9,059 bases of DNA from contig JALSHQ010000381.1 in assembly GCA_026982145.1 (NCBI GenBank), forward strand, positions 1 to 9,059, read 5' to 3'. Position numbers and translations under genes: made by a program. Below are positions 1 to 6,883 of this stretch, piece after piece (within the stretch, counting starts at the first letter, position 1; the number at the start of each line of letters is the position of its first letter). The notes beneath the pieces are model-generated. The model was not told the DNA's origin and did no database searches. It saw only the letters and a list, made by a program, of their open reading frames with translations. The stretch comes from Gammaproteobacteria bacterium. Its GTDB lineage: Bacteria; Pseudomonadota; Gammaproteobacteria; SZUA-140.

Positions 1-693
1 GACTATACGTTGACGATTCCAGAAGGCTGGACCTTTCTCCAAATGGTTAAAGCACTGCACCAACATGAAAAAATAAAAAAAACGTTAACCGATGATGATG
101 GCAAATTGCTGTCTGGGGCGGTCATTATGGCGCGTCTAGGGCACGCGGGAAAACATCCTGAAGGGATGTTCTACCCTGACACCTATCACTTTACCAACAA
201 CACCACGGATGTTGAGTTCTTGCAGCGCGCTTACCGGCAGATGCAACAACGCCTTGCGCATGAATGGAAAAATCGCGCAGCCGATCTCCCCTATAAAAAC
301 AGTTATGAGGCGTTGATCATGGCATCGATCATCGAAAAAGAGACCGCAGCTCCAGAGGAGCGCGAGCAGATTGCCGGCGTCTTTGTGCGCAGGCTGAATA
401 AACGGATGCGCCTGCAAACAGACCCCACGGTGATCTACGGATTGGGGGAGCGGTTTGACGGCAACCTGCGCCGCCGAGACCTAAGGGAAGCGAACCCTTA
501 CAACACTTACAAAATTAAAGGGCTCCCCCCCAGCCCCATCGCACTGCCGGGGGGCGACGCCATTTATGCTGCACTTCATCCCGCTGCCGGTGATACGCTC
601 TACTTTGTATCGCGCGGTGATGGTACCCATAAATTCTCGATCACCAACGAAGAGCATAACGCTGCGGTTCGGAAGTACCAGCTAAAAAGGTAA
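1..693 (+). CDS. mltG: Endolytic murein transglycosylase MltG, C-terminal part (5' end outside window)
   Basis: MltG is an inner-membrane lytic transglycosylase that cuts nascent peptidoglycan glycan strands and helps set their length. The reading frame is open from base 1, so the N-terminal membrane anchor and the start of the LysM-like region lie upstream; the TTG at 10 is an internal Leu codon (in PEGWTF context), not a start. Seen here are the YceG hallmark stretches: FYPDTY, then MASIIEKET with the presumed catalytic Glu encoded at 334-336, then RLQTDPTVIYG, NPYNTY and LPPSPIALPG. These match the E. coli family core closely and in order. About 230 residues remain, roughly the catalytic two-thirds of a typical protein of 340 or so. 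The stop is 14 bases before tmk, which suggests co-transcription, as in many gammaproteobacteria. Family assignment is secure; the full length cannot be judged. Confidence 0.95.
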   Translation, partial: DYTLTIPEGWTFLQMVKALHQHEKIKKTLTDDDGKLLSGAVIMARLGHAGKHPEGMFYPDTYHFTNNTTDVEFLQRAYRQMQQRLAHEWKNRAADLPYKNSYEALIMASIIEKETAAPEEREQIAGVFVRRLNKRMRLQTDPTVIYGLGERFDGNLRRRDLREANPYNTYKIKGLPPSPIALPGGDAIYAALHPAAGDTLYFVSRGDGTHKFSITNEEHNAAVRKYQLKR

Positions 694-707
694 TAGGCTA
701 AATTGCA

Positions 708-1367
708 ATGAGCACCATCATCAATAAGCGGGCAGGGCGTGGTTGCTTTGTCACCGTTGAAGGTACCGAAGGAGTAGGCAAGAGCAGCAATATCGCCTTT
801 ATTGAGCAGCAATTAACAGAAGCGGGGGTTGATGTTGTGACCACCCGCGAACCGGGTGGTACCCCATTGGGCGAAGAGGTGCGCACGCTGTTGCTCGATC
901 ACCGTCACAGTGGCATGAGTGTGGATGCCGAACTGTTGCTGATGTTTGCTGCACGTGCGCAACATATCGAACAACTCATTGAACCTGCACTCGCCAGAGG
1001 CCAGTGGGTATTGTGCGACCGCTTTACTGATGCGACATACGCCTATCAGGGAGGAGGGCGTGGCATCTCAGTAGAGCGCATCGCCGTACTGGAACAGTGG
1101 GTGCAAGGGAGTTTGCGCCCGGATGTCACTGTGCTGCTAGATCTCCCGGTTGAAATCGGCCTTGCCCGTGCGGCAGAGCGAGGCACTGCCGATCGCTTTG
1201 AAAAAGAGCAGCAGCCATTTTTTGAACAGGTGCGCAACGCCTATCTCGCTCAGGCAAAAAGTGCGCCCGAGCGTTATCGCATTATCGATGCTTCACGTAC
1301 GCTAGATGAGGTGCAGCAACAACTGCAACGTGTGATGAAAAACCTTCTCAGCGAGGCAGGGGTGTGA
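708..1367 (+). CDS. tmk: Thymidylate kinase (dTMP kinase)
   Basis: This enzyme phosphorylates dTMP to dTDP with ATP in the cytosol, an essential step of dTTP synthesis. The 219-residue length fits the family. Visible motifs are the P-loop GTEGVGKSS (residues 19-27), the substrate-loop motif REPGG (47-51), the DRF motif (104-106) followed by AYQGGGRG, and the Arg-containing LID segment around RAAERGTADRF (154-164). The ATG at 708 is chosen because it places the P-loop near residue 20, as in homologues; a weak AGG lies about 10 bases upstream. The N-terminus is a few residues longer than in E. coli. The stop overlaps the GTG start of holB by four bases (GTGA), so the two are probably translationally coupled. 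No anomalies seen. Confidence 0.97.
   Translation: MSTIINKRAGRGCFVTVEGTEGVGKSSNIAFIEQQLTEAGVDVVTTREPGGTPLGEEVRTLLLDHRHSGMSVDAELLLMFAARAQHIEQLIEPALARGQWVLCDRFTDATYAYQGGGRGISVERIAVLEQWVQGSLRPDVTVLLDLPVEIGLARAAERGTADRFEKEQQPFFEQVRNAYLAQAKSAPERYRIIDASRTLDEVQQQLQRVMKNLLSEAGV
730..737 (+). other. KOPS-type octamer (GGGCAGGG)
   Basis: An exact GGGNAGGG match within the start of tmk, left of dif on the plus strand and so pointing toward dif. FtsK polarity elements of this form are established in E. coli; use in this organism is inferred. Confidence 0.35.
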
Positions 1368-2359
1368 GCAGCCCTTTCCCTTGGCAAGAGGCGCAGTGGC
1401 AAAACCTGATGTCGCGTATTGCACAGGGCAATCTGCCTCATGCACTGCTACTCACTGGTCGGCGCGGCACCGGTAAACAGCACTTTGCGCAACAACTCGC
1501 CGAGCGGCTGCTTTGCAGCAGTGAACAAGTAGAAACGGTTGAATTAAAGCCCTGTGGAGAGTGCAAAGGGTGCCGCCTGATGGCGGCTAAAACCCACCCG
1601 GATCTCAAAAATGTTTTCCCCCCTGAAGACAAACAGATTATCAGCGTCGATCAGATACGTGAGCTTACGCACCACCTGTCGCTCACCGCACTGTGTGGTG
1701 GTTACCAAGTTGTATTGATTTCACCCGCAGATGGGATGAACGTAAACGCAGCCAATAGCCTGCTGAAGACGCTCGAAGAGCCACCGGCTAACACCATGCT
1801 GCTGCTCATAAGTGACCGTCCTTCAACACTGCCCGCCACCATCCGCAGCCGCTGCCAAGTGGTCAATTTTGAAAGGCCTGCACATCACTCTGCACTGGCT
1901 TGGCTATTACAGCAACAGCCGGAACTTGATCCGCAGTCTGCCAATACATTGCTTGAGCTGGCCGATGGCGCACCGCTCCGCGCAGCAGAAATGGCCTCTC
2001 AGGGGACGATCAATCAACGCGCCGAAATGCTCGATGATCTTGAGAAAATAACCACAGGGCGCTGCAATCCAGTTGAAATTGCTAAGAAATGGTTAAAGTT
2101 AGGGAAAAAAGAATCGTTATATTGGGTATATGGATGGCTGGTGGATATGGTGCGGATGAAGGTGGCTGAGCAACCCCCTTACATTTCAAATGCAGATGTG
2201 GCACCGCGGCTCAGCAAGATGGCCGCCAATATTGAGTTATCACTGCTCTATAAAAGGCTCGACCAGGTCAATGAAGCACTGAGGTTAGCGGATAATCCAT
2301 CCCTTAATCCGGAGCTGTTACTGGAAGGGGTGCTGATTGGCTGGACATCACGGCGTTGA
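1364..2359 (+). CDS. holB: DNA polymerase III delta-prime subunit (clamp loader)
   Basis: Delta-prime is the stator-like subunit of the gamma-complex clamp loader that places the beta sliding clamp on DNA. The 331-residue protein has the AAA+ layout: a P-loop-like GRRGTGK (residues 32-38), a four-cysteine zinc module (C51, C64, C67, C70), the HPDL segment after it, the conserved stretch NSLLKTLEEPP, and the SRC motif (IRSRCQ) supplying the trans-acting arginine for the neighbouring ATPase subunit. The C-terminal third is helical, matching the oligomerisation collar. The start is GTG inside the end of tmk (four-base overlap), which gives the expected N-terminus FPWQEAQWQNL. In E. coli too, tmk and holB are adjacent and followed by ycfH; here pilZ is inserted between holB and the ycfH-like gene, as in Pseudomonas. 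Confidence 0.96.
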   Translation: MSSPFPWQEAQWQNLMSRIAQGNLPHALLLTGRRGTGKQHFAQQLAERLLCSSEQVETVELKPCGECKGCRLMAAKTHPDLKNVFPPEDKQIISVDQIRELTHHLSLTALCGGYQVVLISPADGMNVNAANSLLKTLEEPPANTMLLLISDRPSTLPATIRSRCQVVNFERPAHHSALAWLLQQQPELDPQSANTLLELADGAPLRAAEMASQGTINQRAEMLDDLEKITTGRCNPVEIAKKWLKLGKKESLYWVYGWLVDMVRMKVAEQPPYISNADVAPRLSKMAANIELSLLYKRLDQVNEALRLADNPSLNPELLLEGVLIGWTSRR

Positions 2360-2400
2360 CAGTGACACCCCACATAACAATAGGAATGAGTTAGCACATA

Positions 2401-2754
2401 ATGGCCGAAGAGAAAAAATCAAGACAGGGGATTTTGTCTCTCGCGATCAAAGACAAGGGGGCACTCTACGCCGCCTACATGCCGTTCCTCAAAGGGGGCG
2501 GTATCTTCATCCCCTCTAATAAACCCTATAAACTAGGCGATGAAGTCTTCATGCTGCTGACACTCATGGATGATACCGAAAGGATGCCGGTGGTCGGCAG
2601 CGTGGTTTGGATCAACCCCATCGGCGCTCAAGGCAATCGCATTGCAGGTATCGGAGTCGAGTTTACTGACAAAGATGGCGAAGCCGTGCGCAACAAGATT
2701 GAAACCTACCTAGCCGGGGCGCTTAAATCGGAGCGCATGACTCACACCATGTGA
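2401..2754 (+). CDS. pilZ: Type IV pilus assembly protein PilZ (non-c-di-GMP-binding type)
   Basis: This 117-residue single-domain protein closely resembles the founding PilZ of Pseudomonas (about 118 residues), including GILSLAIKDK near the N-terminus, LYAAYMPFLK, YKLGDEVFMLL, GAQGNR, RNKIETYLAG and a C-terminus ending THTM. Founding-type PilZ is needed for type IV pilus biogenesis; from work on relatives it acts with the extension ATPase PilB and the EAL protein FimX. The RxxxR motif that canonical PilZ domains use to hold c-di-GMP is absent from the N-terminal region, as expected for this subgroup. It lies 41 bases after holB; AGGA at 2382-2385 and GAG at 2388-2390 are the only visible Shine-Dalgarno candidates. 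Its presence implies a type IV pilus system elsewhere in the genome (inference). Confidence 0.93.
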   Translation: MAEEKKSRQGILSLAIKDKGALYAAYMPFLKGGGIFIPSNKPYKLGDEVFMLLTLMDDTERMPVVGSVVWINPIGAQGNRIAGIGVEFTDKDGEAVRNKIETYLAGALKSERMTHTM

Positions 2755-2804
2755 TTCACTTACGTACCAGCACAAAATATCATCGATCGTCTGCTTCAAC
2801 ACGC

Positions 2805-2810
2805 TATAAT
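2805..2810 (+). promoter_or_regulatory. Candidate sigma70 -10 element upstream of the TatD-family gene
   Basis: A perfect TATAAT lies 45 bases before the ATG at 2855, in the AT-rich 97-base gap after pilZ. No good -35 hexamer stands 16-18 bases upstream (ATCGAT is the best at 17), and there is no TGn extension. It may be a weak or activator-dependent promoter that separates this gene from the mltG-pilZ unit. Confidence 0.35.
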
Positions 2811-2854
2811 CCAACATCATCTAAAATCCAACCAAACAGAGTAGGAAACCCCCC

Positions 2855-3637
2855 ATGTCACTGATTGACTCCCATTGTCATCTGGATAGGCTCGCGCTCG
2901 AAAAAATCGGTACAGACCTTGATGGTGTGATCGCATTAGCACAGGAAAATGGCGTTAATCAGCTCTTATGTGTTTCGATTAATCTTGAAAACTTCCCTGA
3001 AGTACTAAGAATATCTCATTGTTATGACAATGTATTTTCATCTGTGGGCGTACACCCCAGCGATGATGGTAAAGAGCCATCAGTAGCCCTGTTAGTAAGG
3101 CTCGCCAATGATCCCAAGATCATTGCGATTGGAGAGACCGGGCTGGATTATTGCTATAACAAGGGGGATCTTGAGTGGCAGCGTGAACGCTTTCGGGTTC
3201 ACATTCGTGCAGCACACGAAACAGGCAAGCCGCTGATTATTCACACCCGAGATGCTGAAGCAGATACGTTGGCAATTATGCGAGAAGAAGGCGCTGATAA
3301 AATTGGCGGGGTGATGCATTGTTTTACCGGCTCATTAGCGATGGCACAGCAATGTTTGGATCTCGGCTTTTACATCTCTTTATCAGGCATTGTCACATTT
3401 AAAAATGCTGATGAACTGCGTCAAGTGGCAAAGATGATTCCCGAAAACAGAATGCTGATTGAAACCGACGCACCATACCTCACGCCTGTGCCTAAAAGGG
3501 GCAAACCCAACCATCCTGCACTCGTCAAACATATTGCAGAACATATTGCAGAGCAACGGAAGGTGCCTTTTGAACAGATCGCAACGGCGACCACCGCTAA
3601 CTTTCATCGCCTATTTGGTACCATGCCAGCGCCCTAA
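2855..3637 (+). CDS. ycfH: TatD/YcfH-family metal-dependent hydrolase (putative DNase)
   Basis: This is a 260-residue TIM-barrel member of the amidohydrolase superfamily. TatD proteins are divalent-metal-dependent DNases (3'-5' exonuclease activity shown for E. coli TatD); the precise role of the YcfH branch is less certain. Metal-binding residues are in place: the HxH pair H7/H9 (DSHCHLD), E94 in GETGLDY, H130 in IIHTRDA, H155 in MHCFTGS and D205 in IETDAPYLTP. GVHP at 65-68 is also typical. The start ATG has AGGA at 2843-2846 about eight bases upstream and gives the canonical N-terminus MSLIDSHCHLD. Its position after holB/pilZ supports the YcfH assignment. The stop codon lies only 12 bases before the dif site. 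Confidence 0.93.
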   Translation: MSLIDSHCHLDRLALEKIGTDLDGVIALAQENGVNQLLCVSINLENFPEVLRISHCYDNVFSSVGVHPSDDGKEPSVALLVRLANDPKIIAIGETGLDYCYNKGDLEWQRERFRVHIRAAHETGKPLIIHTRDAEADTLAIMREEGADKIGGVMHCFTGSLAMAQQCLDLGFYISLSGIVTFKNADELRQVAKMIPENRMLIETDAPYLTPVPKRGKPNHPALVKHIAEHIAEQRKVPFEQIATATTANFHRLFGTMPAP

Positions 3638-3649
3638 TGAAACCAAGTT

Positions 3650-3677
3650 ACTTCGCATAATGTATATTATGTTAAAT
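3650..3677 (+). other. dif: dif site: XerC/XerD recombination site for chromosome dimer resolution
   Basis: The 28 bases split into a XerC-side arm ACTTCGCATAA (3650-3660), a six-base centre TGTATA (3661-3666) and a XerD-side arm TTATGTTAAAT (3667-3677). From memory of the E. coli dif site, the centre and XerD arm are identical and the XerC arm differs only in its outermost few bases, which vary between gammaproteobacteria. XerC and XerD recombine two copies here, activated by FtsK at the septum, to resolve chromosome dimers. The site is intergenic, just after the hydrolase gene. A plasmid-type pdif or the scar of a Xer-dependent integrated element is possible, but no second copy or mobile gene is seen in the window. 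Confidence 0.93.
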
Positions 3678-3807
3678 TAAAGGCGTTTCGTTTCTCAATA
3701 AGAAAAGTTTGTTTGAAGGAAAATGGGTTAAAGAATTACCATTAGCAGGCCGATATCGCATGCTAATTCACAAGTGTTGTTCAAGAATCAATGTCTTAGC
3801 AATTATC

Positions 3808-3836
3808 CTGACAAATAGCGTAGAGAATTCTATGTT
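3808..3836 (+). promoter_or_regulatory. Candidate sigma70 promoter for the DUF5658-like/lipoprotein pair
   Basis: CTGACA (3808-3813, five of six to the -35 consensus) and TATGTT (3831-3836, four of six to the -10) are separated by 17 bases. The predicted start, near 3843, would leave a leader of about 60 bases before the ATG at 3902. This rests on motif matching only. Confidence 0.35.
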
Positions 3837-3883
3837 TAAAGGGATGCTTTTTGCTAAAATCTTGCTCTGTCGCATGACTCTGA

Positions 3884-3890
3884 GGGGAGG
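3884..3890 (+). promoter_or_regulatory. Strong Shine-Dalgarno with a two-codon mini-ORF before the 3902 gene
   Basis: GGGGAGG at 3884-3890 lies 11 bases before the ATG at 3902, which decides that start. Between them, ATG CAC TGA (3894-3902) forms a two-codon frame whose stop overlaps the real start as TGATG. The first ATG is only three bases from the Shine-Dalgarno and may not be used. Confidence 0.5.
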
Positions 3891-3901
3891 TAGATGCACT
3901 G

Positions 3902-4375
3902 ATGGAATTTATGATTGATTGCCAGCGTCAGAGCGTTGACCGAAGATCACACGGGTTTCGAACCTTTTTGTATAGCTTCACCATGAATCGTCGGCGTGAA
4001 ACACGTCGGGGAATCTGCCTCGAAGGTTCGCACTATGTCGACTTCCACCGTGCGCCCATGCTATTTGCGCTCACTATCGCGATTATGGGGCTCTCTTGCA
4101 CTGATGCCTTTTTTACACTCATGCTGATTCAGCAAGGTGCTCAAGAGATCAACCCCTTCATGAATGGGCTACTCAACATTAGCACTCAGCTATTTGTCTC
4201 TGCCAAGGTGTTCATGACGGCGATCTCTCTTATCTTTATTTTGGCACATCGAAATTTTTGGTTGATCAAAGGTGTGATTCGTACCCATCACGTTTTGCCC
4301 GTCCTGTTTATTGGTTATTGTCTGCTGATCATTCATGAGCTGAAGATGTTAAATAATGTCCCCTTAATGATGTAA
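3902..4375 (+). CDS. Small three-helix membrane protein, DUF5658-like
   Basis: A 157-residue protein with a basic, Arg-rich N-terminal segment of about 50 residues (RRRETRR near 30-36), then three hydrophobic segments at about 52-76, 95-117 and 130-147. The first helix carries a polar Asp in the run CTDAFFTL, followed by QEINPFM (81-87), and the second helix begins with an SAK motif. That pattern (DAxxT, then EINPxM, then a Lys-containing second helix) is what I recall for the DUF5658 family of unknown function; the family call is from memory. The Arg-rich stretch before helix 1 would favour a cytoplasmic N-terminus. The start is set by the GGGGAGG upstream; an ATG at 3911 is a weaker alternative. 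The following lipoprotein gene starts 42 bases later, so co-transcription is likely. No function can be given. Confidence 0.75.
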   Translation: MEFMIDCQRQSVDRRSHGFRTFLYSFTMNRRRETRRGICLEGSHYVDFHRAPMLFALTIAIMGLSCTDAFFTLMLIQQGAQEINPFMNGLLNISTQLFVSAKVFMTAISLIFILAHRNFWLIKGVIRTHHVLPVLFIGYCLLIIHELKMLNNVPLMM

Positions 4376-4417
4376 CCTAGTTTTATATTCAACTGATACC
4401 TTGCGGAGTAGAAAATT

Positions 4418-5065
4418 ATGATAACAAACAAGCATTTCATGTTAGCCACTGCCTGCCTCTTTACTGTTGCCGTGCTCGGCGGTTGCGCAACCAACAGTAA
4501 CCTCTCTGAAAACGAGAAAAGTGAAGCGCCGACTGAGACCGCATCAGAAACGACCATCATAGATGCTGCACCACCAAAAATGGCTGAAGAAACAGCTGCG
4601 ATCACAGTTGATGAAAACAGTGCCATACCGGAAATAAGCACAACTGTAGATACTACCGAAATAGCTGAAACGGCTCAAACCGTTGAAAGTGATGCGCCTA
4701 AAGTAACGACCACAGAAAATGGTGTGGTTATCATCCCTTTAGGCACAACACCTGAAGAGGTTGCGGCAGCAACCGTTAAGGCGATTCCAGCACCCGATAT
4801 TTCTCACATCGCTAAAGAGCTGGCCAACCACCGTAATACTCAGTGGCATAGCCGTTCTTTCACCTACCGCCTCTATCTTGGTGGGCAGCTTAATGCTGAA
4901 TATTCACAAGAAAAAGATGCACTGACCATTAGTGCAGACTCAGAAGACCAACTGAACTGCAAGTACTCAACCAAGCATGGTGGGTTGGCGAGTATTGATG
5001 ACAATACTGTTTCAGCCTGTAATACACTTGCCAATGAGCTGCAGAGCTACCTCGAGCAAGATTAA
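4418..5065 (+). CDS. Putative outer-membrane lipoprotein of unknown function
   Basis: The 215-residue product begins with a lipoprotein signal peptide: a Lys near the N-terminus, a hydrophobic run (about 8-21) and the lipobox LGGC with the acylated Cys at 23. The +2 residue is Ala, not Asp, so outer-membrane sorting is expected. Residues 25-95 or so are a low-complexity Glu/Thr/Ala/Ser-rich linker, probably a disordered acidic stalk. Residues from about 105 to 215 look folded and carry two cysteines, 181 and 201, which could form a periplasmic disulfide. I do not recognise this domain. The ATG has GGAG at 4405-4408, nine bases upstream. The gene follows the DUF5658-like gene and ends at a strong hairpin, so the two probably form one unit. 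Confidence 0.8.
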   Translation: MITNKHFMLATACLFTVAVLGGCATNSNLSENEKSEAPTETASETTIIDAAPPKMAEETAAITVDENSAIPEISTTVDTTEIAETAQTVESDAPKVTTTENGVVIIPLGTTPEEVAAATVKAIPAPDISHIAKELANHRNTQWHSRSFTYRLYLGGQLNAEYSQEKDALTISADSEDQLNCKYSTKHGGLASIDDNTVSACNTLANELQSYLEQD

Positions 5066-5082
5066 TCAACACTTAAGATAAA

Positions 5083-5114
5083 AGAAGTCTGGAAATTTTT
5101 ATTTCCAGACTTCT
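5083..5114. terminator. Hairpin terminator between convergent transcription units
   Basis: A perfect 13-base inverted repeat (AGAAGTCTGGAAA at 5083-5095 with its complement at 5102-5114), extendable by one T-A pair, leaves a TTTT loop. It sits 17 bases after the lipoprotein stop and 74 bases beyond the last minus-strand stop. Short T-rich tails exist on both sides (TGTTTCT on plus, TTTATCTT on minus), so it probably works in both directions. Confidence 0.8.
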
Positions 5115-5134
5115 CTGTTTCTAACCACGCACTT

Positions 5135-5142
5135 CCCTACCC
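5135..5142 (-). other. KOPS-type octamer (GGGTAGGG on the minus strand)
   Basis: CCCTACCC on the plus strand is GGGTAGGG on the minus strand, matching the GGGNAGGG element that guides the FtsK translocase in E. coli. It is about 1.5 kb right of dif and points toward it. Function here is inferred. Confidence 0.4.
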
Positions 5143-5188
5143 GCCTTATCCGTTTCACCTTTCAGTGCTACTGACTAGCAACAACGAC

Positions 5189-6883
5189 CTAACGAAAAAT
5201 AGTTATCAGCAGGTAAGTCGCAAGAATAGCGGCCACCCAAAAGACCATGCTACCGGTCGGCCAGCTCTCTGAGAGATGATACTTCGCTACAAATGTCTGT
5301 GAAAAAGCGTGGCGAATGCGCGCCATCAATGCAATGGCAACCGCACTCAGATATGTTTTCATAACGCTGATGAACGTTATGATTTTATGCACCCAGTTAG
5401 GGAGTAATTTACGGTAGAGCCACTCTACATCCAGATTGATTGAGCGTAATTCAGGCGGATACATCCCTCTCTGATTAAGCCAAACAAAAGCAAGGGCTGA
5501 GAAGAAAAGCAGCTGCAACTGTGCCAACACATGTGAGGCATCATATGGCCAGTAGTCCATCTCCCAAGGGAGCAGCGCATATAAATATTGAGGCTGAACG
5601 CCTAGGAAAATACAAAATGCAGCGGCAATGGTCATCGCAATCAGCATATTGGTGGGTGCCTCTTGGGTGCGAATCCCTGAGTCGTGAGCAAAGAAAGCAA
5701 AATAGGGAATCTTGATACCCGCGTGATGAAACACGCCTGCCGAGGCAAACAGCATTAACAACCATAGATAACCGAAATCAGCCTTGATCATCGCACTCAT
5801 CACCATCGATTTACTGATGAAGCCGCTAAACAGTGGAAAGGCCGATATTGATAACGCACCGACAATACAGAGTACAGTGGTCTTTGGCATCGATTTATAA
5901 AGCCCTCCAAGGTCAGAGCCATTGATATTACCCACACGGTACAATACGGCACCCATTGTCATGAACAACAACCCTTTATACAGTACGTGGCTGAAAGCAT
6001 GTGCTACCACACCATTCAGCGCCAATGCGGTGCCAATGCCGACACCCACTACCATAAACCCAAGCTGATTTATCAGGCTATAGGCCAGTACTTTACGCAG
6101 GTCATTTTCAATGACTGCGTAGAAAATAGGGAAACAGGCCATGGCAACGCCGATATAAACGAGAATCTCTTCACCAGGAAAACCTCGAGCCAATGCGTAC
6201 ACGGCCAATTTCGTGGTAAATGCAGAGAGAAAAACGGTGCCTGTCACTGTCGCTTCTGGATAGGCATCCGTTAACCAACTATGCAAAAATGGAAATGCGC
6301 ACTTAATACCAAAAGCGATAAAGATCAGCCAAGAGGCGAGCCCATCAAGCCCGATATGATCAAAGGCGAGTGACCCCACATTATGATAATGAATCAACGC
6401 ACCTGCCAGTAGCAAGAGCCCTGAGGCCACCTGAAATATCAGATAACGTAACCCCGCATTAAAGGCGCGTTCTGTGCCGCGTGCCCATATCAGAAATACT
6501 GAACTTAGCGCTAGCAACTCCCAAAAAATAAATAATGTAAGCAAATCACCTGCAAATACAGCACCTACAGCTGCGCCTGCATAAATCAGCCCGGCAAGCT
6601 GCTGGGCAGTGTCTTTAACATGCCACGCATAGATGGTAGCGATAAAACTGGCGAGGCAAAAGAGATAACCAAAGAGTAGGCTCAGTTTATCTGTGCGCAT
6701 CACAATGAATTCAAAACTCAATATGGAGTGGCTGATAGTCATGCCGGGGTCAATGTTGAACCAGAGATGAAGTCCCGCTAATAGCGGTGCAGCAAGTAAA
6801 ATAACACTGCGAACAATCCCGCGTGTCGCGACGACTAACAGCACCGCAACCAAAAAGATGATGAATGGCGGCAACTCACTCAT
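5189..6883 (-). CDS. Proton-translocating antiporter-type subunit (MrpD/NuoL-like) with long C-terminal extension
   Basis: A 564-residue polytopic inner-membrane protein of the superfamily shared by Mrp antiporter subunits MrpA/MrpD and complex I subunits NuoL/M/N. Key charged residues of the ion path are present: the Glu in FWELLALSS (E122), the Lys in GIKCAFPFLHSWL (K194), K225 in the following helix, H295/H299 and K303 in AHAFSHVLYKGLLF. After the core of about 14 helices, a C-terminal stretch (about 455-564) includes NLDVEWLYRK and one or two further helices, longer than a plain MrpD (about 490). It may be a lateral or amphipathic element contacting a neighbour subunit. It starts eight bases inside the preceding small gene, with AAGGAAG about 10 bases upstream, and is the last gene of the operon. 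Whether it carries H+ or Na+ cannot be told. Confidence 0.9.
   Translation of the reverse strand: MSELPPFIIFLVAVLLVVATRGIVRSVILLAAPLLAGLHLWFNIDPGMTISHSILSFEFIVMRTDKLSLLFGYLFCLASFIATIYAWHVKDTAQQLAGLIYAGAAVGAVFAGDLLTLFIFWELLALSSVFLIWARGTERAFNAGLRYLIFQVASGLLLLAGALIHYHNVGSLAFDHIGLDGLASWLIFIAFGIKCAFPFLHSWLTDAYPEATVTGTVFLSAFTTKLAVYALARGFPGEEILVYIGVAMACFPIFYAVIENDLRKVLAYSLINQLGFMVVGVGIGTALALNGVVAHAFSHVLYKGLLFMTMGAVLYRVGNINGSDLGGLYKSMPKTTVLCIVGALSISAFPLFSGFISKSMVMSAMIKADFGYLWLLMLFASAGVFHHAGIKIPYFAFFAHDSGIRTQEAPTNMLIAMTIAAAFCIFLGVQPQYLYALLPWEMDYWPYDASHVLAQLQLLFFSALAFVWLNQRGMYPPELRSINLDVEWLYRKLLPNWVHKIITFISVMKTYLSAVAIALMARIRHAFSQTFVAKYHLSESWPTGSMVFWVAAILATYLLITIFR

Larger units (their letters stand above)
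3678..3901. other. Intergenic stretch downstream of dif, no convincing gene
   Basis: These 224 AT-rich bases separate dif from the next gene. A 69-codon plus-strand frame crosses it, but it has only a TTG start, an atypical composition with no recognisable motif, and it overlaps the start of the next gene, so it is not called. A five-pair hairpin (TTTCT/AGAAA near 3690-3705) is too weak and lacks a clear U-run to be called a terminator. A candidate promoter at 3808-3836 is listed separately. Confidence 0.5.

Noticed and set aside
3686..3715. Terminator after the tatD/ycfH-like gene
   Set aside because: Only a five-pair AT-rich hairpin with no continuous U-run.
3709..3918. 69-codon plus-strand ORF upstream of the DUF5658-like gene
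   Set aside because: Only a TTG start, no recognisable motif, and it overlaps the start of a better gene with a strong Shine-Dalgarno.
3945..3975. tRNA T-arm-like string (GGTTCGAAACCC read on minus)
   Set aside because: The five-pair T stem does not form and no acceptor, D or anticodon arms are found around it; it is coding sequence of the DUF5658-like gene.
4481..4492. Perfect 12-base palindrome GGTTGCGCAACC
   Set aside because: It lies inside the lipobox codons of the lipoprotein gene, has no U-run or second copy, and is most simply chance.
3650..5065. Xer-dependent integrated element downstream of dif
   Set aside because: No second dif-like copy, integrase, transposase or relaxase gene is visible in the window; the simple chromosomal dif reading is preferred.
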